From Promicromonospora sp. AC04 (GTDB lineage Bacteria > Actinomycetota > Actinomycetes > Actinomycetales > Cellulomonadaceae), in contig NZ_QBUG01000002.1 of assembly GCF_003058225.1 (NCBI RefSeq), positions 620,001 through 684,000 of the forward strand: DNA of 64,000 nt, read 5' to 3'. The notes beneath the pieces were generated by a model, which was not told where the DNA came from, made no database searches, and worked only from the letters and a program-made list of their open reading frames with translations. The position numbers were made by a program, and so were the translations under genes. How positions within the stretch are numbered: the first letter of the stretch is position 1; every line of letters starts with the position of its first letter. Positions 11,487 through 19,871 of the stretch are shown in pieces.

Positions 11487-12853
11487 CGGTCCACACCTCC
11501 CAGCACGGGGTCCAGGGACGCGACGGCGACGACGACGTCGGCCACCTGGCCGCCCTCGCACATCACCGACGTGGCCTGGAGGTTGTTGAACGAGGGGTCG
11601 CGGAAGTGCGCGCGGTAGGGGCGGGTGCCGCCGTCGGACACGACGTGCACGCCGAGCTCGCCGCGCGGGTGCTCCACGGTCTGCCATGCCTGGCCCACGG
11701 GGACGCGGAAGCCCTCGGTGACCAGCTTGAAGTGGTGGATCAGAGCCTCCATGGAGGTGCCCATGATCTTCTTGATGTGCTCCAGCGAGTTGCCCTGGCC
11801 GTCGCCGCCGACGGCGAGCTGGGCGGGCCACGCGATCTTCTTGTCGGCGACCATCACCGGCTCGCCCTCGGTGCGGTCGAGCCGCTCCATGGCCTGCTCG
11901 ATGATCTTGAGGGACTGGTAGCACTCCTCGATGCGGAGCACCACGCGGTCGTAGCAGTCGGCGCCCTTCGAGGTGGGGATGTCGAAGTCGTAGGTCTCGT
12001 AGCCGCAGTACGGGTTGTCCTTGCGGACGTCGTACGGCAGGCCCGTGGAGCGCAGCACCGGCCCGGTCACGGCCAGGGCCATGCAGCCGGAGAGGTTCAG
12101 CACGCCGACGTTCGTCAGCCGCGCCTTGAAGATCGGGTTGGCGAGCATGAGGTCGCCGAGCTGCTTGAGGTAGCCGCGCACGTTCTTCAGCGCCGCGCGG
12201 GCCTGGGTGGTGAAGCCTTCGGGCGTGTCCACCGCGACCCCGCCGGGGCGGATGTAGGCGTGGTTCATGCGCAGGCCGGTCACGGCCTCGAAGAGGCGCA
12301 GGATCTCCTCGCGGGCGGTGAACCCGATGGTCATCACAGTGGTGGCGCCCATCTCGTTGCCACCGGTGCCGAGGCAGACCAGGTGGGAGGCGATCCGGTT
12401 GAGCTCCATCATCAGCACCCGGATCACCGAGGCGCGCTCGGGGATGTCGTCCGTGATGCCGAGGAGCTTCTCGACCGCGAGGCAGTACGCGGCCTCCTGG
12501 AACAGGGGCGCCACGTAGTCCATGCGGGTGCAGAACGTGGTGCCCTGCGTCCAGGTGCGGAACTCCATGTTCTTCTCGATGCCCGTGTGGAGGTAGCCGA
12601 TACCTGCCCGGGCCTCGGTGACGGTCTCGCCGTCGATCTCCAGCATGAGGCGCAGCACGCCGTGCGTGGACGGGTGCTGGGGACCCATGTTGACGACGAT
12701 CCGCTCCTCGCCGATCGCCTCGCGCGCGATGTCGTCCCAGTCGCCGTCGCCGTAGGCCTCGAAGGCGCGCACGGTGGACGACATGTCCTCGTTCCCGGCG
12801 GGGCGCGTCGCGTGCGGGGCGGGCGGCGGCCTGTGGTCAGTGGGAGCGCTCAT
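11483..12853 (-). CDS. nuoD: NADH-quinone oxidoreductase subunit D
   Basis: The 49-kDa-type subunit that forms the quinone-reducing site with NuoB, related to the large subunit of NiFe hydrogenases. It has 456 aa. [22 protein letters not shown] carries the conserved HPSTHG loop (the histidine that contacts the quinone), and the C-terminal DPVLGGVDR end is typical. The start at ATG 12853 overlaps the nuoC stop by 4 bp. A second in-frame ATG (MSSTVRAF) 23 codons later is possible but lacks a good ribosome-binding site. Confidence 0.97.
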   Translation of the reverse strand: MSAPTDHRPPPAPHATRPAGNEDMSSTVRAFEAYGDGDWDDIAREAIGEERIVVNMGPQHPSTHGVLRLMLEIDGETVTEARAGIGYLHTGIEKNMEFRTWTQGTTFCTRMDYVAPLFQEAAYCLAVEKLLGITDDIPERASVIRVLMMELNRIASHLVCLGTGGNEMGATTVMTIGFTAREEILRLFEAVTGLRMNHAYIRPGGVAVDTPEGFTTQARAALKNVRGYLKQLGDLMLANPIFKARLTNVGVLNLSGCMALAVTGPVLRSTGLPYDVRKDNPYCGYETYDFDIPTSKGADCYDRVVLRIEECYQSLKIIEQAMERLDRTEGEPVMVADKKIAWPAQLAVGGDGQGNSLEHIKKIMGTSMEALIHHFKLVTEGFRVPVGQAWQTVEHPRGELGVHVVSDGGTRPYRAHFRDPSFNNLQATSVMCEGGQVADVVVAVASLDPVLGGVDR

Positions 12854-13617
12854 GAGTAGCTCCTCCTCGTGTCCGGCGGGGGCACCGTGGCGCCCTTGTA
12901 CTCGACGGGGATGCCGCCGAGCGGGTAGTCCTTGCGCTGCGGGTGGCCCACCCAGTCGTCCGGCATCTCGATGCGGGTCAGGGCGGGGTGGCCGTCGAAG
13001 ACGATCCCGAAGAAGTCGTAGGTCTCGCGCTCGTGCCAGTCGTTGGACGGGTACACGGAAGTGGTCGACGGGATGTGCGGGTACTCGTCGGGCGCTGCGA
13101 CCTCGAGCCGCAGCCGGCGCGAGTGCGTGATCGAGGCCAGGTGGTAGACGGCGTGCAGCTCCCGGCCGGCGTCGTGCGGGTAGTGCACGCCGCTGACGCC
13201 GAGCGACAGCTCGAACCGCAGGTCCTGGTCGTCGCGCAGCGCCTGGCAGACGGCGGCGACGTGCTCGCGGGCGACGTGGATCGTCAGCTCTGCCTGCCGC
13301 GCGTCCGCGCTGTCGGCGCTGTGCAGGTCCACGACCACCTTCTCGACCGCCTCGTCGAAGCCGGGGCCGCCGGTAGCCGTGCCCTCGTTCAGCACCTCGC
13401 TCAGGACGTCGACCACCTGGTCGAACCAGCTCCCGTACGGACGGAGCGACGCCGCGGGCATCGTGATCGGCGTGACGAGGCCGCCGTAGCCGGACGTGTC
13501 GCCCGAACCGCCGGCGCCGAACATGCCGCGCTTCACCTCGACGACCTCGAGCGTGGCGGCCCCCTCGGGCGGCTGTACGGCCGAACCCTGGTCGCCGCTC
13601 GGCGAGACCTCGCTCAT
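12850..13617 (-). CDS. nuoC: NADH-quinone oxidoreductase subunit C
   Basis: The 30-kDa-type peripheral subunit of complex I, 255 aa. The signature [41 protein letters not shown] lies near the C-terminus (given here across its span, residues ~200-242). The first ~60 residues are a variable actinobacterial extension. ATG 13617 overlaps the nuoB stop by 4 bp. A longer open frame upstream lies opposite nuoB and is ignored. Confidence 0.96.
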   Translation of the reverse strand: MSEVSPSGDQGSAVQPPEGAATLEVVEVKRGMFGAGGSGDTSGYGGLVTPITMPAASLRPYGSWFDQVVDVLSEVLNEGTATGGPGFDEAVEKVVVDLHSADSADARQAELTIHVAREHVAAVCQALRDDQDLRFELSLGVSGVHYPHDAGRELHAVYHLASITHSRRLRLEVAAPDEYPHIPSTTSVYPSNDWHERETYDFFGIVFDGHPALTRIEMPDDWVGHPQRKDYPLGGIPVEYKGATVPPPDTRRSYS

Positions 13618-14165
13618 CGCAGCAGACCCTTCATCTCGAAGGTGGGCGTTGCCTCCATCGCGGCCGCCTCGGCGGCCCGCGCCGCCTCGATGCGGTTCAC
13701 GCCGAGCGGCTCCTTCTGGATGTGGTCGTGCAGCCCGAGGATCGCGTTGATCAGCATCTCCGGACGCGGCGGGCAGCCGGGCAGGTAGATGTCGACCGGG
13801 ACCACGTGGTCCACGCCCTGCACGATCGCGTAGTTGTTGAACATCCCGCCCGACGACGCGCACACGCCCATCGAGAGCACCCACTTGGGCTCGCTCATCT
13901 GGTCGTACACCTGGCGCACCACCGGGGCCATCTTCTGGCTCACCCGGCCCGCCACGATCATCAGGTCGGCCTGTCGCGGCGACGCACGGAACACCTCCAT
14001 GCCGAACCGCGACAGGTCGAACCGCGACGCACCCGCCGCCATCATCTCGATGGCGCAGCAGGCCAGGCCGAACGTCACCGGCCACACCGAGGCCTTGCGC
14101 AGGTACCCCGCGAGGTCCTCGATGGTCGTCAGCAGGAACCCTGACGGCGCTTCCTCGACACCCAT
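13614..14165 (-). CDS. nuoB: NADH-quinone oxidoreductase subunit B (cluster N2)
   Basis: The subunit that holds the terminal 4Fe-4S cluster N2 next to the quinone site, 183 aa. The adjacent cysteines in [12 protein letters not shown], the cysteine in [14 protein letters not shown] and that in [12 protein letters not shown] supply the four ligands. The ATG at 14165 has an AGGGGA Shine-Dalgarno. A 72-bp spacer separates it from nuoA, the largest gap inside the operon. Confidence 0.98.
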   Translation of the reverse strand: MGVEEAPSGFLLTTIEDLAGYLRKASVWPVTFGLACCAIEMMAAGASRFDLSRFGMEVFRASPRQADLMIVAGRVSQKMAPVVRQVYDQMSEPKWVLSMGVCASSGGMFNNYAIVQGVDHVVPVDIYLPGCPPRPEMLINAILGLHDHIQKEPLGVNRIEAARAAEAAAMEATPTFEMKGLLR

Positions 14166-14237
14166 GTCCCCTCCTCTGCCGGGCCCCGCCCGGCGTCGCT
14201 GCCCGGCGCCGTCAGGCGCCGCGCATGAAGTAGTTGC

Positions 14238-14597
14238 TCAGACCCAGTCGAAGCCGCCGCGGCGCCACTCGTAGACGAACGGCACGGTGATCAACGCCAG
14301 GAACGTCAGCATCGCCACCAGGCCGAACGTCGCGAGCGTCGTGAAGTCCACGGCCCACGGGTAGAGAAAGACGACCTCGATGTCGAAGACGATGAACGTC
14401 ATCGCCACCAGGTAGTACTTGATCGGCAGCCGTCCGCCGCCCACCGCGTGCGGCGTCGGCTCGATCCCGCACTCGTACGAGTCGAGCTTGGCGCGGTTGT
14501 ACCGCTTGGGGCCGATGATCGCGCTCGCGCCGACCCCGCCGAGCGCCAGGACCGCCCCGATCGCCATGAGGATCAGGATTGGTACGTAGGGATTCAT
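14238..14597 (-). CDS. nuoA: NADH-quinone oxidoreductase subunit A
   Basis: A small membrane subunit of complex I, 119 aa with three transmembrane helices. SYECGIEPTPHA carries the conserved cysteine loop, and KYYLVAMTFIVFDIEVVFLYPWA carries the conserved FDIEVVFLYPW helix. ATG 14597 overlaps the stop of a 16-codon mini-ORF (ATGA) and has AAGGG six bases upstream. It is the first complex I gene in the operon, 43 bp after the reductase gene. Confidence 0.97.
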   Translation of the reverse strand: MNPYVPILILMAIGAVLALGGVGASAIIGPKRYNRAKLDSYECGIEPTPHAVGGGRLPIKYYLVAMTFIVFDIEVVFLYPWAVDFTTLATFGLVAMLTFLALITVPFVYEWRRGGFDWV

Positions 14598-14644
14598 GCT
14601 GTGCCCTTCATGGACGACTTGCCCTTCATGGACGTGATGCTCAT
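14594..14644 (-). CDS. 16-codon mini-ORF bridging the reductase gene and nuoA
   Basis: An open frame encoding M-S-I-T-S-M-K-G-K-S-S-M-K-G-T-A. Its ATG overlaps the reductase stop (ATGA at 14641-14644) and its TGA overlaps the nuoA start (ATGA at 14594-14597), so a ribosome could pass from the reductase to nuoA without leaving the mRNA. Internally it contains a near-exact duplication of the bases TCCATGAAGGGCA. Each copy holds a Shine-Dalgarno-like AAGGG, and the second copy is the nuoA ribosome-binding site. It may be only a duplicated ribosome-binding site that happens to be open. No peptide function is claimed. Confidence 0.4.
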   Translation of the reverse strand: MSITSMKGKSSMKGTA

Positions 14645-15951
14645 GAGCTCGGGACCACCCGGGTGAGGCCGGCGATGACGCGGTCGATCCAGTCGCCGCC
14701 GTGCGGCTCGTAGCAGTCGGACAGGAGCTTGAGCGTGAACTGCATGACGACCTTGCGCGGCAGCCCGTACCGGACGCACACCCGCATGATCTCGGGGTGC
14801 TCGATGAGCCGCACGAACCAGCGGCCCAGGGTGTAGTACCCACCCAGGTCGTCGCGCATGCGGTCCGCGTAGGTCGCGAGCGTGGCCTCGCGGGCCGCGT
14901 CGCTGCTCTTGTGGCGGGCCTGGCTGATCGCGTCGGCGGCGACCCGGCCGGCCTGCAGGCCGTAGGCGATGCCCTCGCCGTTGAACGGGCTCACCATGCC
15001 TGCGGAGTCGCCGGCCAGGAGCACACCGTCCGCGTACAGGGGGCCGCGGTTGTAGCCCATGGGCAGGGCCGCGCCGCGGATCGGGCCGCGCTCCGGCTCG
15101 TGCACCAGGTCCCAGCCGTCGGGGGCGCTCTTCTCCAGCCAGGTCTCCATGAGCCGCCGGTAGTCGATGCCCGCCTTGGACTGGCGCGCGGGCGTGGAGC
15201 TCACGCTCCCGAGGCCGACGTTCACTGTGCCGTCGCCGAGCGGGAAGATCCAGCCGTAGCCCGGAAGCAGGTCGCTCTTGCCCGGCTCGCCGTCCCACAG
15301 CTCGAGGTGGGACTCCATGAACGGGTCGTCGTGGCGCGCGGTGCGGTAGTAGGCGCGCACGGCGGTCCCCATGGGCCGGTCGTCGCGCCGCTCGCGCCCG
15401 ACGGCGAGCGCGAAGCGCGAGCTGACGCCGTCGGCCGCCACCACGACGGGGGCGCGGAACTCCTTGACGGGGCCCTCGGCGCGGCCGCGGGTGTCGAGCG
15501 GCTGGGCGGTCACGCCCACCACCCGCCCGTCGTCGTCGCGGAGGGGGCCGGTGACCTTGGTGCGCTGCAGCAGCTTGGCGCCGCTCGCCTGGGCGTGCTG
15601 GGCCAGGGTCTGGTCCAGCGTCATGCGGGACTTGGCCATGCCGTAGCCGGGGTAGGTCGTGAGGCTGGGCCAGTCCAGCTCGTAGGAGCGGCCGCCGCCG
15701 TGGACGCGCAGGCCGCGGTTGCGGATCCAGCCGTCCTCCTCGCGGGTCGGCACACCCATGCGGACCAGCTCGGCCACGGCGCGCGGCGTCAGGCCGTCGC
15801 CGCAGATCTTGTCCCGGGGAAACTCGCCCTTTTCCAGGAGCAGCACGTCGAGTCCCGCGGCCGCGCACCAGTGCGCGGTGGACGAGCCGGCCGGCCCGGC
15901 GCCCACCACGATGACATCCGCGTCGTCGCGCGTAGCTCTTCGCACGTTCAC
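14641..15951 (-). CDS. Geranylgeranyl reductase family FAD oxidoreductase (probable menaquinone side-chain reductase)
   Basis: A 436-aa FAD enzyme of the geranylgeranyl reductase family. In actinobacteria the MenJ member partly saturates the isoprenoid tail of menaquinone, and this is the likely role here. Visible features are the Rossmann motif VVGAGPAGSS near residue 15 with an acidic strand end (LLLEKG), the GDGLTPRAV segment, and the second FAD motif LAGDSAGMVSPFNGEG near residue 290. It starts at GTG 15951 and ends in a 4-bp overlap with the mini-ORF before nuoA. It therefore appears to be the first gene of the nuo operon, downstream of the Rex-type operator at 16024. Confidence 0.88.
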   Translation of the reverse strand: MNVRRATRDDADVIVVGAGPAGSSTAHWCAAAGLDVLLLEKGEFPRDKICGDGLTPRAVAELVRMGVPTREEDGWIRNRGLRVHGGGRSYELDWPSLTTYPGYGMAKSRMTLDQTLAQHAQASGAKLLQRTKVTGPLRDDDGRVVGVTAQPLDTRGRAEGPVKEFRAPVVVAADGVSSRFALAVGRERRDDRPMGTAVRAYYRTARHDDPFMESHLELWDGEPGKSDLLPGYGWIFPLGDGTVNVGLGSVSSTPARQSKAGIDYRRLMETWLEKSAPDGWDLVHEPERGPIRGAALPMGYNRGPLYADGVLLAGDSAGMVSPFNGEGIAYGLQAGRVAADAISQARHKSSDAAREATLATYADRMRDDLGGYYTLGRWFVRLIEHPEIMRVCVRYGLPRKVVMQFTLKLLSDCYEPHGGDWIDRVIAGLTRVVPSS

Positions 15952-16023
15952 CCCCGTTGGGAACCCGCTGCTGGTCGTTGCTGACCTGTTGGGCGGGGTT
16001 CGTCGGGGCTTGATGACAAGCCC

Positions 16024-16041
16024 TTGTGAACCCTGTCACAA
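16024..16041. promoter_or_regulatory. Probable Rex operator (ROP) of the ggr-nuo operon
   Basis: The sequence TTGTGAACCCTGTCACAA is an inverted repeat. It matches 12 of the 13 fixed positions of the Streptomyces Rex consensus TGTGAAC-N3-TTCACA. It lies 73 bp upstream of the reductase start. Immediately upstream on the minus strand a TAGGGT -10 box (16049-16054) would place the transcription start next to the operator, an ideal position for repression. A Rex protein is encoded at 45900. Confidence 0.75.
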
Positions 16042-16158
16042 CACCGACACCCTAGCCACACTTAGGGGGGATTGTGTAGGAAGGTTCCCCTTACTTGGAG
16101 GTCGGCTTCAGGGGCCTCTGCGGGGGATGCCCCGTGCGCGGGGTCGGCACTACGCAGC

Positions 16159-16224
16159 GAGGTCGTGATTTCGCATCGAGATCGGCACAGCACTGTGCCG
16201 ATCTCGATGCGAAATCACGACCTC
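16159..16224. terminator. 66-nt near-perfect palindrome downstream of menG
   Basis: Two perfectly complementary 32-nt arms (16159-16190 and 16193-16224) are separated by 2 nt. It follows the menG stop by 23 bp and precedes the ggr-nuo promoter, so it can act as the menG terminator. The core GCATCGAGATCGG and its complement recur in the palindrome at 45816-45881, which is also 66 nt long. Confidence 0.7.
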
Positions 16225-16247
16225 ACTGGGCCCACCAAAGAGGGGAC

Positions 16248-16943
16248 TCAGGACGGGCGGGTGGCTCTGTGGAGGGCCACTATCCCGCCGGTCACGTTGC
16301 GGTAGGCCGCGTGCTCCCAGCCGGCGTCGATCATGAGGTGGGCGAGGTCGACCTGGGTGTGCCAGGTCCGGATGGACTCGGCGAGGTAGTCGTACGAGCC
16401 CTTGTCGCGGGTCACGGCGCCGGCCACCACGGGCAGCGCGCGCATCAGGTACTCCTGGTAGACCTTCCGGAACGGGCCCCAGGTGGGGGTCGAGAACTCG
16501 CAGATCACCACGCGCCCGCCCGGCCGGACCACACGCAGCATCTCGCGCAGCGCCGCGCTCGTGTCCACGACGTTGCGCAGGCCGAAGCTGATGGTCACGG
16601 CGTCGAAGGACTCGTCGGCGAAGGGCAGCCGCGTCGCGTCGCCCGCGACGAACGGCAGGTCCGGACGGCGTTCCTTGCCGACCTGCAGCATGCCGATCGA
16701 GAAGTCGGACGGGACCACGAAGGCGCCGTCGGCGGCGAAGGGCTCGCTGCTGGTGCCGGTGCCCGCGGCGAGGTCGAGCACGCGCTCGCCCGGCATCGCG
16801 GCCACCGCCTCGACCGTGAGGCGGCGCCAGCGCCGGTCCTGGCCCAGGGAGATCAGGTCGTTCGTCAGGTCGTAGCGGGCGGCGATCCCGTCGAACATCG
16901 ACGCGACCTCGGCCGGCTTCTTCTCCAGGCTTGCGCGGGACAT
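16248..16943 (-). CDS. menG: Demethylmenaquinone methyltransferase
   Basis: An S-adenosylmethionine-dependent C-methyltransferase that makes the final step of menaquinone synthesis (UbiE/MenG family), 231 aa. [20 protein letters not shown] is the UbiE signature, [12 protein letters not shown] near residue 55 is the SAM loop, and FGLRNVVD is the second family motif. ATG 16943 lies 6 nt after a minus-strand AACTAT and has no Shine-Dalgarno, so a leaderless mRNA is likely. It is transcribed divergently from the AAA ATPase. Confidence 0.95.
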   Translation of the reverse strand: MSRASLEKKPAEVASMFDGIAARYDLTNDLISLGQDRRWRRLTVEAVAAMPGERVLDLAAGTGTSSEPFAADGAFVVPSDFSIGMLQVGKERRPDLPFVAGDATRLPFADESFDAVTISFGLRNVVDTSAALREMLRVVRPGGRVVICEFSTPTWGPFRKVYQEYLMRALPVVAGAVTRDKGSYDYLAESIRTWHTQVDLAHLMIDAGWEHAAYRNVTGGIVALHRATRPS

Positions 16944-17047
16944 GCGGCAATAGTTTCACGGCCCGACGACGTCGCGCGCCGCCGTCGTCCCTCGCCCACC
17001 ACGTCCCGGCCTAGCAGACCTAACACGCTTCTTGTTATGTTTGTTAT

Positions 17048-18253
17048 GTGCCGCACGCCAAGAGGACCGTAGCCAAGAATCCGTACCGCCCCGGCGTCGG
17101 CCTGCCGCCCGCCCACCTGGCGGGTCGCGATCCACAGATGCGACGCTTTCAGGCCATGCTCTCCGGCGCCCCTGAGATCCCCGCGAACCTGAGACTCACC
17201 GGGTTGCGCGGTGTCGGCAAGACCGTCCTCCTCCGCCGGTTCGACGACATCGCGAACGAGGCGGAGTGGGCCACCGTCTTCGTCGAGCTCGAGCCAAGGC
17301 ACAACGACGAGGACAGGCTGACCCGTCTGCTCGACGGCGTGCTCCACGAAGTGGTGGCTCGCCACTCTGCGAGCGGACGCATCCGCCAGGTGCTCGGCGG
17401 TGCCATCGAGGCGGCGCGGCAGACCGCCAAGGTCACCTTCGACGACTTCGAGTGGTCCCTGGGCGGCGAGATCGCGACCCGGACGCGCGCCGTCGCCGAG
17501 GCCATGGCACACGCCGTCGAGATCGTGCAGCGATCCGGCAAGGAGGGAGTCGTCCTGCTCTTCGACGAGGCCCAGGTGCTCGTCGACGACAAGACCCGAG
17601 ACGGGTCCCACCCTCTGTCGATGCTTCTCGCGGCGGTATCGGCACTACAGCGACAAGGGATCGCTGTGTGTCTGGTCCTGTGCGGGCTGCCCAACCTGAC
17701 CGTGAACCTTCTCGAAGCCCGGACCTACTCGGAGCGCATGTTCCGGGGGGATGAGGTGGCATCGCTCGGCACGTCCGAGGCTCGGCAAGCATTCCTCGTC
17801 CCGTTGGATGGGACCGGTCGAGCCGCTGACGACGAACTGGTCGAGCGTGTGCTCACGGACGTCGAGGGTTACCCCTACTTCATCCAGCTCTGGGGTGCCG
17901 AGCTTTGGGACGCCTCGACGTTCGCCGGCGTCGAGACATTCTCCGTCACTCTCCTCGACGCGACGAACAGCGAGATCTACCGGCGGCTCGACCTGGACTT
18001 CTACTCACCTCGGGTCGATGCGCTCCGTCCCGCGGAACAGGACCTGCTGAGCACGGCCGCCGGCGCGGTCTACCCGCCACTTCTAGCAGGACAACTGGCC
18101 GATCTCTCGCCCAAGAAGGCGAGCAACGTAAACGTCCTCCTCGGTCGGCTCGTGCGAGCCAACGTGCTGTACCGGCAGGGCAAGGGTCGGTACTACTACA
18201 CGGCACCCGGATTCGACGCCTACCTTCGGCGACGCGCGGAACGCTTGGCCTGA
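17048..18253 (+). CDS. Orphan AAA-family ATPase with C-terminal winged-helix-like domain
   Basis: A 401-aa P-loop ATPase resembling the Orc1/Cdc6-like and archaeal-ATPase types. Walker A is GLRGVGKT at residues 52-59. Walker B is VVLLFDEAQVL near residue 170, with a sensor-like LVLCGLPN after it. The C-terminal ~80 residues (AEQDLLSTAA through YYYTAPGFDAYLRRR) look like a winged helix, suggesting nucleic-acid or partner binding. It starts at GTG 17048, six bases after TATGTT. TTGTTATG is directly repeated across the -10 and the start. No partner gene lies next to it, so its role is unknown. Confidence 0.8.
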   Translation: MPHAKRTVAKNPYRPGVGLPPAHLAGRDPQMRRFQAMLSGAPEIPANLRLTGLRGVGKTVLLRRFDDIANEAEWATVFVELEPRHNDEDRLTRLLDGVLHEVVARHSASGRIRQVLGGAIEAARQTAKVTFDDFEWSLGGEIATRTRAVAEAMAHAVEIVQRSGKEGVVLLFDEAQVLVDDKTRDGSHPLSMLLAAVSALQRQGIAVCLVLCGLPNLTVNLLEARTYSERMFRGDEVASLGTSEARQAFLVPLDGTGRAADDELVERVLTDVEGYPYFIQLWGAELWDASTFAGVETFSVTLLDATNSEIYRRLDLDFYSPRVDALRPAEQDLLSTAAGAVYPPLLAGQLADLSPKKASNVNVLLGRLVRANVLYRQGKGRYYYTAPGFDAYLRRRAERLA

Positions 18254-18337
18254 CTCCCTACCGGAAACTGCCCTTCCCCGTGTGACGTGGCCCACCCGAT
18301 GCAGGACCGACCGGACCACCGTCCTATCCTGAAGCGG

Positions 18338-19795
18338 ATGATCGCTTCACCTGCCGGACGCACCCCGGGTGCATCAACCGGCACCACAGTGTCCGGCTCC
18401 TGGGCCACCGTCGCGCCGGCCACGCCCGACCGGCCGCGGGGAGCGCCTCTGGGCCCGCAGCTCATCGTCCGCACCGTTGCGATCGACGACCTGCCGGACA
18501 CCCCGACCGCGCTCGTCGACCGGCTCCCCGACACCAACGCCCTCGCCTGGGTACGGCACGGCGACGGGCTCGTGGGCTGGGGCGAGGCGCTGCGGTTCGA
18601 GACGTTCGGCCCCGGCCGCTTCGCCGACGCCGACGGCGCCTGGCGCCAGGTGCTCGACCGCGCGGTCGTGCACGACGACGTCGGCCTGCCCGGCAGCGGC
18701 CTCGTCGCGTTCGGCAGCTTCGCCTTCGACGACGTCTCCCCCGGCGACGAGGCCGAGGACCCGGCGCGCGCGAGCGGCGTGCTGATCGTGCCGCGCGTCG
18801 TCGTCGGACGGCGGGGCGACCGGGCCTGGATGACCACCATCTCCCTGGTGGGCGACCGGTCGGCACCCGCGGGCGAGGACCTCCTGTCCGCCTACCCGCA
18901 CCAGCCGGTCACCGAGCCGGGCCGGGTGGTGCTGGCCGACGGCGCCGTCGGCGCCGCGGACTGGCCGGCGGTGGTCGCGGAGGGGATCACCCGGATCCAG
19001 ACCGGCGAGCTGGAGAAGGTGGTGCTCGCGCGCGACGTCGTCGCCACAGCCGAGCACCCGCTCGACACGCGGCACCTGCTCGGCCGCCTCGCGTCCGCGT
19101 ACGACGCCTGCTGGGCGTTCAGCGTGGACGGCATGGTCGGCGCGACGCCGGAGCTGCTGGTCCGCAGCGAGAAGGGCCTGGTCGCCTCGCGCGTGCTGGC
19201 CGGCACGATCCGCCGCGAGCACGGGCCGGGCTCGCCCGACGCCCCCGCCGACGCCGATCTGCTGCACGCGGCGCAGCTCGCCCGGTCCTCGAAGGACCTC
19301 GAGGAGCACGAGTTCGCGGTGCGCTCCGTGGCCGCCGCCCTGGAGCCGTTCTGCACCTCGATGAACGTGCCCGAGGCGCCGTTCGTGCTGCACCTGCCGA
19401 ACGTCATGCACCTGGCCACTGACGTGACCGGCGTCCTGACGGACCAGAACCCGGTCTCGGGCGGGCGGGCGACGTCGTCCCTCTCCCTGGCCGCAGCGCT
19501 GCACCCGAGCGCCGCCGTCTGCGGGACGCCGACCACCGCCGCGCGCAGCCTGATCCGCGAGATCGAAGGGCTGGACCGCGCCAGGTACGCGGGCCCGGTG
19601 GGCTGGGTCGGGGCCGACGGCGACGGCGAGTGGGGCATCGCCCTGCGGTCGGCCGAGATCTCGCCGAGGAACCCGCGCCACATCCGGCTGTTCGCGGGCT
19701 GCGGCATCGTCGCGGCGTCGGACCCGCAGGCAGAGCTGGCGGAGTCGGAAGCCAAGCTGGAACCGATGCGCTACGCCCTGGGCGCCACCTCCTGA
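18338..19795 (+). CDS. menF: Isochorismate synthase
   Basis: A chorismate-to-isochorismate enzyme that opens menaquinone synthesis (EntC/MenF family). Family motifs in order are GELEKVVLARDVV, SRVLAGTIRRE, SSKDLEEHEFAVRSV, HLATDVTGVL, SAAVCGTPT, GPVGWVGADGDGEW and LFAGCGIVAASDPQAELAE. ATG 18338 is chosen because TATCCT ends 7 nt before it (leaderless arrangement). This gives 485 aa. An in-frame GTG at 18287 would add 17 residues. It could in principle feed a siderophore, but the men genes nearby favour menaquinone. Confidence 0.9.
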   Translation: MIASPAGRTPGASTGTTVSGSWATVAPATPDRPRGAPLGPQLIVRTVAIDDLPDTPTALVDRLPDTNALAWVRHGDGLVGWGEALRFETFGPGRFADADGAWRQVLDRAVVHDDVGLPGSGLVAFGSFAFDDVSPGDEAEDPARASGVLIVPRVVVGRRGDRAWMTTISLVGDRSAPAGEDLLSAYPHQPVTEPGRVVLADGAVGAADWPAVVAEGITRIQTGELEKVVLARDVVATAEHPLDTRHLLGRLASAYDACWAFSVDGMVGATPELLVRSEKGLVASRVLAGTIRREHGPGSPDAPADADLLHAAQLARSSKDLEEHEFAVRSVAAALEPFCTSMNVPEAPFVLHLPNVMHLATDVTGVLTDQNPVSGGRATSSLSLAAALHPSAAVCGTPTTAARSLIREIEGLDRARYAGPVGWVGADGDGEWGIALRSAEISPRNPRHIRLFAGCGIVAASDPQAELAESEAKLEPMRYALGATS

Positions 19796-19805
19796 CCAAC
19801 GCGTC

Positions 19806-19860
19806 GAGTGCGGGGGACTTGTCGGCCCGCCGTGGCTGACCCGACAAGTCCCCCGCACTC
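19806..19860. terminator. Perfect 20-bp inverted repeat between convergent genes
   Basis: The arm GAGTGCGGGGGACTTGTCGG (19806-19825) is exactly complementary to 19841-19860, with a 15-nt loop. It sits between the convergent ends of menF and the DUF6114 gene, so it can terminate both. It has no T-tract. Its arm resembles the one at 25318-25381. Confidence 0.75.
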
Positions 19861-19871
19861 AGCGCGGCGCG

